From Pelotomaculum terephthalicicum JT (GTDB taxonomy: Bacteria; Bacillota; Desulfotomaculia; Desulfotomaculales; Pelotomaculaceae): DNA of 64,000 bases. How positions within the stretch are numbered: the first letter of the stretch is position 1; each line of letters opens with the position of its first letter. Location: positions 1-64,000 of the forward strand of contig NZ_JAKNBL010000007.1 of the NCBI RefSeq assembly GCF_022410535.1, in the 5' to 3' direction. A model generated the notes under the pieces. That model saw nothing but the letters and a program-made list of their open reading frames with translations, was not told the origin of the DNA and did no database searches. This document shows positions 53,785 through 63,313 of this stretch, one piece after another. Position numbers and translations under genes: made by a program.

Positions 53785-54827
53785 TATTGCCCCGGCGCCT
53801 GGTTGAATATATATAACTGGAGAATATCATTATAAGTAATAACCACCATCAACAGCAGCAGCAGCCCGAGACCTACCAGGTGAATGTAATTTTCTTTTAC
53901 CGGGTCTACCGGCCGGCCGCCAATCTTTTCCCAGGCCAGAAACAGAATCCGGCTGCCGTCCAGTGCCGGGATCGGAAAGAGGTTAAACAAACCTAAGTTA
54001 ATACTTAAAAAAGCTGAAAGCTCCAGCAGGAAGAAAAAACCAACCTGCGCCGCCTTGCCAATTTCACTGACCACCCGCACCGGTCCGCCGAGTTCCGCCG
54101 GCACTTGCCCGAAAATCATTTTAGCAATGAAGTCAAGGATAGTGACTGTAATCCTTCCAGTCGTCTCTAATCCCAGTGCCAGAGACGGTATCAAACCCAT
54201 TTTACGGTAGCTGTAAACCGACTTGACGCCAATTTTCCCCTGGCCGTTCTCATCTCTATAAGTATCTATATCATACTGTTTTTCAATACCATCCCGCGAT
54301 ATAGTCACAGCGATTCTTTCTTCCGGTCGCTCACTTATCCTGGTGACAATTTTCTCCCATTCCAAGTATTCTCCGTTAACAGCCACAATTTTATCTCCTG
54401 CGACAATACCGGCTTTTTCAGCTGGGGAACCGGGAATGACTGCTTCGATCTCAGTTGTTCCAACCTGTATACCTTGAAACATAAAGACAAAAGCCCACAA
54501 AGCCACCGCCAGAATAAAATTCATCAGCGGCCCGGCAAAAATAACAGCGACACGTTGCCCCACGGTTTTTTTATTAAATCCGCGCTCATCATCAGCTTCC
54601 TCCTCATTCGGGTCCATCCCGGCCATACGCACGAAACCACCCAGGGGTAATGCCCGCAGGTTGTAGGAAGTTTCCCCTTTAGGGATACCAAACAGCTTCG
54701 GCCCAAAGCCCAGGCTGAATTCATGAACCTTTATGCCAACCAGTTTGGCAATACTAAAGTGACCGAACTCGTGGAAAATAACCAGCATGCCAAACACAAA
54801 TACCGAAGCGATAAAAGTCAGCAACAA
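53784..54827 (-). CDS. rseP: RIP metalloprotease RseP (site-2 protease)
   Basis: About 347-residue intramembrane zinc protease. HEFGH near 19-23 lies in the first membrane helix, a PDZ domain with GSPAEKAGIVAGDKIVAVNGE lies near 133-153, and the third ligand is in FPIPALDGSR near 283 (LDG motif). Four membrane helices. Start uncertain: GTG 54836 and TTGs 54827 and 54824 are all in frame. AAGGTGG fits TTG 54827 best. Between dxr and ispG, the usual order in this group. Substrate unknown. Confidence 0.94.
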   Translation of the reverse strand: MLLTFIASVFVFGMLVIFHEFGHFSIAKLVGIKVHEFSLGFGPKLFGIPKGETSYNLRALPLGGFVRMAGMDPNEEEADDERGFNKKTVGQRVAVIFAGPLMNFILAVALWAFVFMFQGIQVGTTEIEAVIPGSPAEKAGIVAGDKIVAVNGEYLEWEKIVTRISERPEERIAVTISRDGIEKQYDIDTYRDENGQGKIGVKSVYSYRKMGLIPSLALGLETTGRITVTILDFIAKMIFGQVPAELGGPVRVVSEIGKAAQVGFFFLLELSAFLSINLGLFNLFPIPALDGSRILFLAWEKIGGRPVDPVKENYIHLVGLGLLLLLMVVITYNDILQLYIFNQAPGQ

Positions 54828-54857
54828 ACACACCACCTTGCATTATCATTGGAATCA

Positions 54858-54938
54858 AGCATTCAGAATTCAGCAGTCAGTATCCAGAATATTTCCAGGC
54901 GATAAACCATTCACTCATTCTGACTCATGACCACTGAG
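54858..54938. repeat. dispersed palindromic repeat, copy 5
   Basis: Left arm CATTCAGAATTCAGCAGTCA, core AGGCGATAAACCATTC, right arm TCATTCTGACTCATGACCAC. It lies between dxr and rseP. Confidence 0.85.
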
Positions 54939-54941
54939 CGG

Positions 54942-56099
54942 TTACAAGGTTCTGATTAATGCGGCCCCAGTTTCCCTGGCCCAAGAGTCAGCCTCCATAA
55001 TTTCTTCCAAACCAGGCTGTTTTGCCGTCAGATGCTTTTCCATCACTTCACCCACGATAAAGGGAATTGCCTGGAAAGGAATTCTTTTTTCCAAAAAAGA
55101 ATTGACAGCTACCTCGTTGGCGGCATTAAGCACAGCGGGCAAGGTCCCCCCTGTTTTCCCGGCCTCAAAGGCAAGCTTTAAGGAAGGGAACCTCTCTATA
55201 TCCGGCTCTTCAAAAGTCAATTCTTGCAAACGAGTCAATTTAAGCCTGGAACAACAGCCCGGCAGTCGCTCCGGATAAGTCAGGGCGTACTGTATAGGCA
55301 GCCGCATATCCGGCTGCCCCATCTGGGCTATAACCGACCCGTCCGAAAATTCAACTGCTGAATGAATAATGCTCTGAGGATGTATAACCACTTCTATTTG
55401 TTCGTAGCTTACCCCAAATAACCATTTTGCTTCAATAATCTCGAGCCCTTTATTCATTAAAGTGGCTGAATCAATAGTAATTTTATTGCCCATTTGCCAG
55501 TTTGGATGAGAAAGCGCCATATCAACAGTTACATTATCCAGCTGTTCTTTACTGAAATTACGAAACGGTCCGCCAGAAGCTGTTAAAATAATTTTTTCCA
55601 CAGCCCCTCGCTCTTGACCGTTAAGACACTGCCAAATCGCTGAATGTTCGCTGTCAACCGGCAACAAAGCCGACTTCTTTTGCGCAGCCAACTCTATAAC
55701 CAGATGTCCGGCAGCCACCAAGGTTTCCTTGTTAGCCAATGCGACATCCTTGCCTGCGCTAATCGCGGCAATAGTCGGATATATACCAAGCGCCCCGGTA
55801 ACCGCAACCAGGACGATGTCAGCTTGCGGCAGCATGGCCAGGTTTTCCAGCCCGGACCTTCCCCAGGCCAAATCCGGAATCCCGCTCCAAACGAGCTCAT
55901 CGCGTAAATTATTAAGCTCTTGTTCTCTTTCCAATACAACGGCATCCGGCCGGAACTCTCTGATTTGCCCGGCAAGGAGCTGCCAGTGCTTACCCGCCGC
56001 CAAACCTACTACTTTAAACCGGTCAGGCAACTGACGGATAACTTCAAGTGCCTGCCGGCCAATTGACCCTGTGCTGCCCAGGATAACAACTCTTTTCAT
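54942..56099 (-). CDS. dxr: 1-deoxy-D-xylulose 5-phosphate reductoisomerase
   Basis: 385-residue NADPH enzyme of the MEP pathway. GSTGSIGRQAL (8-18) binds nucleotide; ALANKETLVAAG near 120, PVDSEHSAIWQCL near 144, ILTASGGPFR near 168, MNKGLEIIEA near 222 and HPQSIIHSAVEF near 245 carry the metal and substrate residues. The start ATG 56099 has TTGGAG 6 bases upstream; TTG 56111 overlaps the site. Confidence 0.97.
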   Translation of the reverse strand: MKRVVILGSTGSIGRQALEVIRQLPDRFKVVGLAAGKHWQLLAGQIREFRPDAVVLEREQELNNLRDELVWSGIPDLAWGRSGLENLAMLPQADIVLVAVTGALGIYPTIAAISAGKDVALANKETLVAAGHLVIELAAQKKSALLPVDSEHSAIWQCLNGQERGAVEKIILTASGGPFRNFSKEQLDNVTVDMALSHPNWQMGNKITIDSATLMNKGLEIIEAKWLFGVSYEQIEVVIHPQSIIHSAVEFSDGSVIAQMGQPDMRLPIQYALTYPERLPGCCSRLKLTRLQELTFEEPDIERFPSLKLAFEAGKTGGTLPAVLNAANEVAVNSFLEKRIPFQAIPFIVGEVMEKHLTAKQPGLEEIMEADSWARETGAALIRTL

Positions 56100-56123
56100 G
56101 TCAGACTCCAATAATAATATTCA

Positions 56124-56225
56124 AGTACTCAGAATGCAGTAGTCAGTAATCAGAATTTAAAGATTTCAAAAAACGATAAGCTGTTTTTTTATTCTGACCC
56201 CTGAATGCTGACTTCTGACTCCTTA
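56124..56225. repeat. dispersed palindromic repeat, copy 6
   Basis: Left arm TCAGAATGCAGTAGTCAG, core with AACGATAAGCTG, right arm CTGAATGCTGACTTCTGAC. It lies next to copy 7 in the gap between the YtvI-like gene and dxr. Confidence 0.8.
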
Positions 56226-56239
56226 GTAGTTAATATCTG

Positions 56240-56314
56240 GTGTTCAGTAGTCAGCACTCAGAATAATTCAAAGACAATACACTGTTCTCTTATTCTGGCT
56301 ACTGGCTACTGAAT
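56240..56314. repeat. dispersed palindromic repeat, copy 7
   Basis: Left arm TGTTCAGTAGTCAGCACTCA, core CAAAGACAATACACTGTTCT, right arm TTCTGGCTACTGGCTACTGA. The right arm has diverged (GGCTACT in place of GACTCCT) and the left arm has changed to match, which keeps the palindrome. Confidence 0.78.
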
Positions 56315-56323
56315 AAGTTATGC

Positions 56324-57370
56324 TTATTTTGTTTTGATATTTAAAATGCCCGATTTTAGCGCGGCCTGTACGCCAATAAGCAAGACCGGGCCAAGCACCA
56401 AACCCAAAACACCCATCAACTTTAATCCGGCATACATTGCCACTAGAGTCGCTAATGGATGCAAACCAAGACTTGCCGAAACGATTTTTGTTTCAAATAT
56501 CTGTCTTATCAATACTACTACGGCGTATAAAATTGCCAGTTTGATTCCAAAACCCGTATCACCGGAGGCAAAGGACCATGCTAGCCAGGGCAGGTAAATA
56601 CCCGCCGGTCCGAGAACAGGGATCAGATCAAAAAAGCCTATCAAAAGCCCCATGGTCAGGGCATATTTTGCGCCGATTATGTACAAACCTGTAATACTAA
56701 TTATAGCAGTCATAGATATAAGAATGGCTTGAGCACGCAAGTAGCCTAAAAAGGCCGCTGATATTTCCCGCATAACCTCAACAGACTTTTCACCCCACGG
56801 TTCCGGAACGAAACGCAGCAATAACTGAACAATCAAATGGCGGTCCCGGGCTAAAAAATATGTGGCCAGCCCGCTCACCAACAAGACAGTGAGAGTGCCG
56901 GGTACCAATGAAATATACTGCAGTATTGAATTGACAACCCGAGTGATAAAACCTTCGATGTTCGCGGCAATACTGTTAATATTTTGTTCAAGTGAAGAAG
57001 TAACATATGGTGGCAGATTCACATAAAACGTCGTCGCCTTTTCGATTAAATCTTGAAAATAAACCCTTAAATCCGCTGCAATTCCGGGTAGGGAAACTGA
57101 AAGCTGAACCAACTCCGCAACAAGTTTCAAGGTTACTACCGTAAAGATAACACCAATTCCCCCAAAGACGATAAGCATGGCAATAAAAGTGGAAACGCCG
57201 CGGGGCAGCCTCCCCTTGTGCTGTAAAGCCACAATTATCGGCTCCATAATAATGCTAAAAACCAGCGCGATTATAAACGGCACCAGCACCGGCAATATAT
57301 ACTTAACAGCAATCATAACGATTAACGCAATTATTATCGCATAAATTAGCATAACTAGTTTTTTGGGCAT
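56324..57370 (-). CDS. AI-2E family / YtvI-like membrane permease
   Basis: 348-residue polytopic protein with about eight membrane helices: two pairs at the N-terminus (8-45 and 60-90), an extracellular-side amphipathic region (100-150), then a C-terminal bundle with GFFDLIPVLGPAGIYLPW near 246 and the conserved GLKLMGVLGLVLGPVLLIGV near 316. These motifs place it in the AI-2E transporter superfamily, and its size and sequence are like sporulation protein YtvI. The start ATG 57370 has GAGGTGG 7 bases upstream. It starts 12 bases after cdsA ends. Confidence 0.85.
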   Translation of the reverse strand: MPKKLVMLIYAIIIALIVMIAVKYILPVLVPFIIALVFSIIMEPIIVALQHKGRLPRGVSTFIAMLIVFGGIGVIFTVVTLKLVAELVQLSVSLPGIAADLRVYFQDLIEKATTFYVNLPPYVTSSLEQNINSIAANIEGFITRVVNSILQYISLVPGTLTVLLVSGLATYFLARDRHLIVQLLLRFVPEPWGEKSVEVMREISAAFLGYLRAQAILISMTAIISITGLYIIGAKYALTMGLLIGFFDLIPVLGPAGIYLPWLAWSFASGDTGFGIKLAILYAVVVLIRQIFETKIVSASLGLHPLATLVAMYAGLKLMGVLGLVLGPVLLIGVQAALKSGILNIKTK

Positions 57371-57382
57371 TTACAGGCCACC

Positions 57383-58171
57383 TCAGCCAATAATAAATAG
57401 TCGTACGAAATAATATACCAAAGGAGCGGTAAACAGGGCGCTGTCAAATCGGTCAAGTATGCCGCCATGACCCGGAATTAAAGCGCTGGAGTCTTTCAGG
57501 CCGGCCTGCCTTTTAAACGCCGACTCAAGCAAATCACCCACACCGGCGGCAATTCCCAGCATAAAACCTAATAACAGCAGCTTGGGTAAAGGTAAAAACG
57601 GATAAACAATTCCAAACAAATAAGCGATAATAACACTTCCCAGAAGACCGCCGGAGGCTCCCTCCAGAGTTTTTTTAGGGCTTATCACCGGAGCGATTCG
57701 CTTTCTGCCGAAAGCTTTTCCGATAAAAAAAGCAAAAGTATCGCTGGCCCACGTACAGGCAAACATAAAAATAAGCCAGGTCCCCCCGTCGGGAAGGGTA
57801 CTAATAAGATAAAAATAGCACATCAAGCCCACATAAAGCGTTCCCATCAGAGTACCCGCAATGTCCAGCAGTGAATAACGCGGGTAAAAAGCCACTATCG
57901 CGATAAGCTCCAGGAATAAAATGATAGTAATGGTAGGACCAGGATAGCCGTCATGATAAAGATATGCGCCGCCGAGCAATATTAAACCTCCGGCCTGGGC
58001 CAGCCAGAATGACGGTTTTATCCCCAATCGGGAAAGCATCTCCGACATTTCTCTCAACCCGAGAAAAACAATTATTCCAGTTAACAGCAACAATGGTATG
58101 CCTGCCTGCCAAACAGCCAGGACAATCAAGGGCACACCCACTAAGGCGCTAATAATTCTCTGCAGGAGCAC
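57383..58171 (-). CDS. cdsA: phosphatidate cytidylyltransferase
   Basis: 262-residue membrane enzyme making CDP-diacylglycerol. Seven to eight helices. The cytoplasmic signature is split as SPKKTLEGASGG near 166 and SAFKRQAGLKDSSALIPGHGGILDRFDS near 218-245. The start is GTG 58171 with AGGTTGGTG just upstream. Between uppS and the YtvI-like gene. Confidence 0.95.
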   Translation of the reverse strand: MLLQRIISALVGVPLIVLAVWQAGIPLLLLTGIIVFLGLREMSEMLSRLGIKPSFWLAQAGGLILLGGAYLYHDGYPGPTITIILFLELIAIVAFYPRYSLLDIAGTLMGTLYVGLMCYFYLISTLPDGGTWLIFMFACTWASDTFAFFIGKAFGRKRIAPVISPKKTLEGASGGLLGSVIIAYLFGIVYPFLPLPKLLLLGFMLGIAAGVGDLLESAFKRQAGLKDSSALIPGHGGILDRFDSALFTAPLVYYFVRLFIIG

Positions 58172-58205
58172 GGCTTCACCAACCTGTCAGGCTGTTTTAT
58201 ATATG

Positions 58206-59006
58206 TTAAACATTCTGTTTTAAACCGCCAAAACGGCGCTCCCGCCGCTGATAGTCAACCAGGGCGCACAGCAAGTGATAGCGCCGGAATTCGGGCCATA
58301 ATGTGGAAGTAAACCAAAATTCGGTATAAGCCATCTGCCATAATAAAAAATTGCTTATCCGGTAATCCCCGGAAGGCCGGATTAAAAGATCGGGCTCAGG
58401 CTGGCCGGCAGTATACAAGTGGTCTGAGAGCAAATCCGCGTCAATTTGACTGGCTTTATAACGACCTGTTTCTATACCGGTGGCGATTGCCCGGATGGCG
58501 TCGATAATTTCTGTGCGTCCCCCGTAATTCAAGGCGATGTTTAATATAAGCCTGTTATTTTCACAGGTTAATTTCACAGCATCAGCCAGGGCATCCCTGG
58601 CCGGTTGCGGCAATTCATTCAACCTGCCGATCGGGTTGACACGCACTCCTTTCTTATTAAGTTCTTTCTTTTCCTTATTAAGATACTCCACCAGTAAATC
58701 CATCAGAATAATTACTTCTTCCCGGGGTCTCTTCCAGTTTTCCGTAGAAAACGCATATATAGTCAACACCTGGATTCCCAATTCACAGCACAATTCAACT
58801 ATATCCCTGAGGGTCTCCGCTCCCGCTCTGTGACCGGCGGTGCGCAGCAGCCCTTGCCTTTGCGCCCAGCGTCCATTTCCATCCATGATAATAGCAATAT
58901 GCTTGGGCAATCTTTTTTTATCAATAATTTTTAGCAAGTCCTGCACTTCCAGCCCTGATTCATCAGACTCTCTCTTACGCCAAAAGTTGACAATTCGATT
59001 AATCAT
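58206..59006 (-). CDS. uppS: undecaprenyl diphosphate synthase
   Basis: 266-residue cis-prenyltransferase supplying the cell-wall lipid carrier. It has HIAIIMDGNGRWAQRQGLLRTAGHRAGAE near 36-64 with the catalytic Asp, YAFSTENWKRP near 86, NYGGRTEI near 162 and the closing DLLIRPSGDYRISNFLLWQMAYTEFWF. An N-terminal extension of about 30 charged residues precedes the catalytic domain. The start ATG 59006 has GGAGGG 10 bases upstream. Confidence 0.96.
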   Translation of the reverse strand: MINRIVNFWRKRESDESGLEVQDLLKIIDKKRLPKHIAIIMDGNGRWAQRQGLLRTAGHRAGAETLRDIVELCCELGIQVLTIYAFSTENWKRPREEVIILMDLLVEYLNKEKKELNKKGVRVNPIGRLNELPQPARDALADAVKLTCENNRLILNIALNYGGRTEIIDAIRAIATGIETGRYKASQIDADLLSDHLYTAGQPEPDLLIRPSGDYRISNFLLWQMAYTEFWFTSTLWPEFRRYHLLCALVDYQRRERRFGGLKQNV

Positions 59007-59059
59007 AGCAATAAAGCCCTCCAGAATCGCCGGTTGTACATATTTTACCATATAAACAA

Positions 59060-59081
59060 CCCCCTCGTATAGGTGAGGGGG
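59060..59081 (-). terminator. terminator after the ferredoxin gene
   Basis: CCCCCTC (59060-59066) pairs with GAGGGGG (59075-59081). On the minus strand TTGTTTATAT follows, 9 bases after the ferredoxin stop. Confidence 0.78.
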
Positions 59082-59089
59082 CTGGTCCA

Positions 59090-59260
59090 TTACTCTTCAA
59101 TAATAGCTCCAGTAGGACAGGCGTCTATGCAGACACCACAATTCTCACACTTTTCCGGATCGATTTTACAAGCATCATCTTCTTCAATAATTGCCTCATT
59201 CGGGCAGGAATCCAAGCATGTACCACATGCCACGCATTCATCAGTTATCTTGTAAGCCAC
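59090..59260 (-). CDS. 2[4Fe-4S] ferredoxin
   Basis: 56-residue clostridial-type ferredoxin. Two cluster motifs, CVACGTCLDSCP near 10 and CENCGVCIDACP near 39, with the usual proline after the fourth Cys, bind two low-potential clusters. The start is GTG 59260 with AAAGGAGGT 9 bases upstream; the longer frame lies in the neighbouring gene. It probably supplies electrons to several enzymes, including IspG and dehydratase activases (inference). Confidence 0.95.
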   Translation of the reverse strand: MAYKITDECVACGTCLDSCPNEAIIEEDDACKIDPEKCENCGVCIDACPTGAIIEE

Positions 59261-59474
59261 CCTCACTACCTCCTTTCTTTGCATATTCGAAGACTGCAGT
59301 CAGCACTACTTCACCTGAAACAACAAAATTATATCGCACAACACGCAGTCTGTCACTAGATATCCACCCTCGAACAGGGCGGGTGATTAAAACATCGACA
59401 GCCAGCCCCAGTTCCTTGCAACGTTCAAGAGCATCGTCTAAAGGAAGACCAACGAGATCAAGGCGACCGTTCAT
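59241..59474 (-). CDS. small protein of unknown function
   Basis: 77 residues. It starts with DLVGLPLDDALERCKELGLAVDVLITRPVRG, reminiscent of PASTA-type helix-strand units (GxxLxDAxxxLxxxGL), then two strands. No family assigned. ATG 59474 directly follows the frr stop (TAGATG) with only a weak AGG site, so translation should be coupled to frr. Its end overlaps the ferredoxin start by 20 bases. Confidence 0.6.
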   Translation of the reverse strand: MNGRLDLVGLPLDDALERCKELGLAVDVLITRPVRGWISSDRLRVVRYNFVVSGEVVLTAVFEYAKKGGSEGGLQDN

Positions 59475-60795
<1,321 letters not shown>

Positions 60796-60813
60796 TCATC
60801 CTCTTATAATAAA

Positions 60814-61476
60814 TTATTTTCCTATATTACGTGTAGCTGCCTCAACTTCAGCGGCGAGATCATTCTGCCTTTTCTGAATTCCCTCGCCCAACTCATAGCG
60901 GGTAAAACGTCTGATATTAATATTTTCACCAATTTTCGCAATCTTTTCTGTCAGCATTTGTTTAACGGTAATATCCGGATCCTTGATAAAAGGCTGTTCC
61001 ATTAAACATACTTCTTTATAGTATTTTTCTATACGGCCCGTCACCATTTTGTCAACTATTTTCTCCGGCTTGCCTTCGTTCAGCGCCTGGGCACGCAGTA
61101 TAGAACGTTCTTTATCCACTATCTCCGCCGGTACGTCCTCCTTATTAACGTATTCGGGCTTTGCGGCAGCAATCTGCATTGCTATCTCCCTGACAAAAGC
61201 TTTGAATTCATCAGTTTTAGCCACAAAATCAGTTTCGCAATTCACCTCTACCATTACACCGATTCGTCCGGCTCCATGTATGTAAGATTCAATCAAACCT
61301 TCCGCGGCAATCCGGCCGGCTTTCTTTGCTGCGGCCGCCAATCCTTTTTCCCTAAGATAATCGGCAGCTTTTTCAATATCACCATTATTTTCACTAAGGG
61401 CTTTTTTACAGTCCATCATCCCCGCTCCGGTGCGCTCCCGCAGTTCTTTAACCAAACTGGCCGATATAGCAGACAT
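60814..61476 (-). CDS. tsf: elongation factor Ts
   Basis: 220-residue guanine-nucleotide exchange factor for EF-Tu, of the shorter type. It opens [20 protein letters not shown] (8-27), has the [23 protein letters not shown] core near 82 and closes with [29 protein letters not shown]. The start ATG 61476 has AAAGGAGGAG 8 bases upstream. Between rpsB and pyrH. Confidence 0.97.
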   Translation of the reverse strand: MSAISASLVKELRERTGAGMMDCKKALSENNGDIEKAADYLREKGLAAAAKKAGRIAAEGLIESYIHGAGRIGVMVEVNCETDFVAKTDEFKAFVREIAMQIAAAKPEYVNKEDVPAEIVDKERSILRAQALNEGKPEKIVDKMVTGRIEKYYKEVCLMEQPFIKDPDITVKQMLTEKIAKIGENINIRRFTRYELGEGIQKRQNDLAAEVEAATRNIGK

Positions 61477-61616
61477 AGTAAAGCTCCTCCTTTGTTAACA
61501 TCTATTCATACTTATATATTATATCCAAAATTACCCTTAAAACATTCAAATAAGAACTTTTATGGAAGAAAGAAGGCAGGGGTTTCCCGAAAAAACAGCC
61601 CCCGCCTGGATATAGC

Positions 61617-62315
61617 TTATTCCGCTAATTGTTCTCCCTGCTTGCCTTCGAGAACAGCCTCCGCCATTTTACCTGTTAAGAGGCGAACCGCCCTGATTGC
61701 ATCATCGTTTCCCGGGATAATATAATTCACCTCATCAGGGTCGCAGTTGGTATCTACAATGGCCACAATAGGGATGCCCAGCTTGCGCGCTTCCGCAACG
61801 GCAATACGCTCTTTGCGGGGGTCTACGACGAACAACGCTCCCGGCAGCCGTCGCATATCTTTAATGCCGCCTAAAAATTTTTGTAATTTTTCCTTCTCAT
61901 GCATTAATTGGGCTACTTCTTTCTTTGGAAGAACTTCCATTGTCCCGTTTGCTTCCATGTTTTCCAGTTCATGCAGGCGGTCAATCCTGCGTCTGATAGT
62001 CTGGAAATTAGTGAGCATACCTCCAAGCCAGCGCTGATTCACATAAAACATACCGCAACGTTCTGCTTCTTCCCGCACCGACTCCTGGGCCTGCTTTTTC
62101 GTGCCGACAAAAAGAATAGAATCACCTTCAAGGGAAAGCTGTTTGACAAAATTATAAGCATCTTCCACTTTCTTGACCGTTTTCTGTAAATCTATGATAT
62201 AGATGCCATTACGATCTGTAAAAATATAAGGAGCCATTTTAGGATTCCAGCGTCTTGTTTGATGTCCGAAGTGAACACCTGCCTCCAATAGCTGCTTCAT
62301 AGATATTACACCCAT
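61617..62315 (-). CDS. rpsB: 30S ribosomal protein S2
   Basis: 232-residue S2. [42 protein letters not shown] near 5-46, [31 protein letters not shown] near 93, and [30 protein letters not shown] near 180 are diagnostic. The start ATG 62315 has GGGAGGTG 8 bases upstream; the frame to 62363 lies in the leader. Confidence 0.97.
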   Translation of the reverse strand: MGVISMKQLLEAGVHFGHQTRRWNPKMAPYIFTDRNGIYIIDLQKTVKKVEDAYNFVKQLSLEGDSILFVGTKKQAQESVREEAERCGMFYVNQRWLGGMLTNFQTIRRRIDRLHELENMEANGTMEVLPKKEVAQLMHEKEKLQKFLGGIKDMRRLPGALFVVDPRKERIAVAEARKLGIPIVAIVDTNCDPDEVNYIIPGNDDAIRAVRLLTGKMAEAVLEGKQGEQLAE

Positions 62316-62432
62316 CTGATAAACACCTCCCCCCGCTATGGTTTGTTCCTCCGCTGCCTTCATCTCCGGTAAGTCCCTAACCTGGGCACCCTTACCTGAA
62401 TCCAGTAACGTGTGTAATTCACACTAAGCCGT

Positions 62433-62461
62433 ATTCTACCATAAAAAACACCCCGGTGCAA
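62433..62461 (-). promoter_or_regulatory. promoter of rpsB-tsf, embedded in the codY terminator
   Basis: Minus-strand TTGCAC (62461-62456), 17-bp spacer, TAGAAT (62438-62433) with an extended TGG. The -35 lies in the loop and stem of the codY terminator. The leader of about 110 bases can fold GGTAAG with CTTACC, which may serve S2 feedback control. Confidence 0.65.
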
Positions 62462-62468
62462 GCCGGGG
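62443..62468 (-). terminator. terminator of codY
   Basis: CCCCGG (62451-62456) pairs with CCGGGG (62463-62468), with flanking GC pairs. On the minus strand TGTTTTTT follows, 26 bases after the codY stop. Confidence 0.88.
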
Positions 62469-62493
62469 CGGCAATATTTTAAACACATCAGGA

Positions 62494-63294
62494 TTACATT
62501 CCCTTATTTTTCGCAGTGCTGAGTTTTTCCAGTTCCTCCAATAAGTGTTCATTTAAAACATGGATATATGTGCCTTTCATGCCAAGAGACTTAGATTCGA
62601 TAACACCCGCACTTTCAAATTTGCGCAAGGCATTTACTATAACAGATCTGGTGATGCCTACCCGATCGGCTATTTTGCTGGCTACCAGCAATCCTTCATC
62701 ACCGCCGAGCTGCTCGAAAATATTCTGGATGGCGTCCAACTCGGAATATGACAAGGTGGCCAGGGCTATTTGCACAGCCGCGCGACTACGGGCATCCTCC
62801 TCAATTTTTTTAGCCCGCGAACGGAGTATTTCCAAAGCTACCACCGTTGCCGCGTACTCCCCTAAAATAAGGTCCTCATCAGTAAAGTGGCTGCCGAATC
62901 TAGCCAGTACCAGAGTGCCGAGACGGGAACCAGGTCCGGCGATTGGCACCATAGTAGTGATTTTATTGTTAAAACGACATGGTTGTTTTTGATTAAAAAC
63001 ACATGCGTTGCCAACCTGGCTGAAGTTAGCGGAGGTTTCATTTATTTTCATTAAATTCTCATTATACTCTTCGGGAAACCCACCGCGGCCTTCCACAATC
63101 TCTCTCATAATGTCACAAACCCAGCCTTTAAGATAAGAATATCCCAAAACTTTGCCACGCTGATCAAGTATATAAATACTTGCTTCAATATTCTTACTAA
63201 GAATACTGGAAACTATATTAAAATCTACAGCGTGTCCTACCGATTTCAAAACCAGTTTATTGATAGCGCGTGTCTTCGCGAGCAAGTTATGCAT
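62494..63294 (-). CDS. codY: global transcriptional regulator CodY
   Basis: 266-residue CodY, a GTP- and branched-chain amino acid-sensing repressor. The N-terminal GAF domain (about 1-155) opens [18 protein letters not shown] linker leads to the winged helix-turn-helix with [46 protein letters not shown] near 205-250. The start ATG 63294 is fixed by an in-frame stop upstream, although its AGGAGG is 14 bases away. After hslU, as in Bacillus. Confidence 0.95.
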   Translation of the reverse strand: MHNLLAKTRAINKLVLKSVGHAVDFNIVSSILSKNIEASIYILDQRGKVLGYSYLKGWVCDIMREIVEGRGGFPEEYNENLMKINETSANFSQVGNACVFNQKQPCRFNNKITTMVPIAGPGSRLGTLVLARFGSHFTDEDLILGEYAATVVALEILRSRAKKIEEDARSRAAVQIALATLSYSELDAIQNIFEQLGGDEGLLVASKIADRVGITRSVIVNALRKFESAGVIESKSLGMKGTYIHVLNEHLLEELEKLSTAKNKGM

Positions 63295-63313
63295 CCTTGT
63301 CGTTATGTCCTCC

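Noticed and set aside
29331-56314. CRISPR-like repeats
   Set aside because: Repeat units are scattered in separate gaps over 27 kb, are palindromic and have no regularly spaced unique spacers or cas genes.
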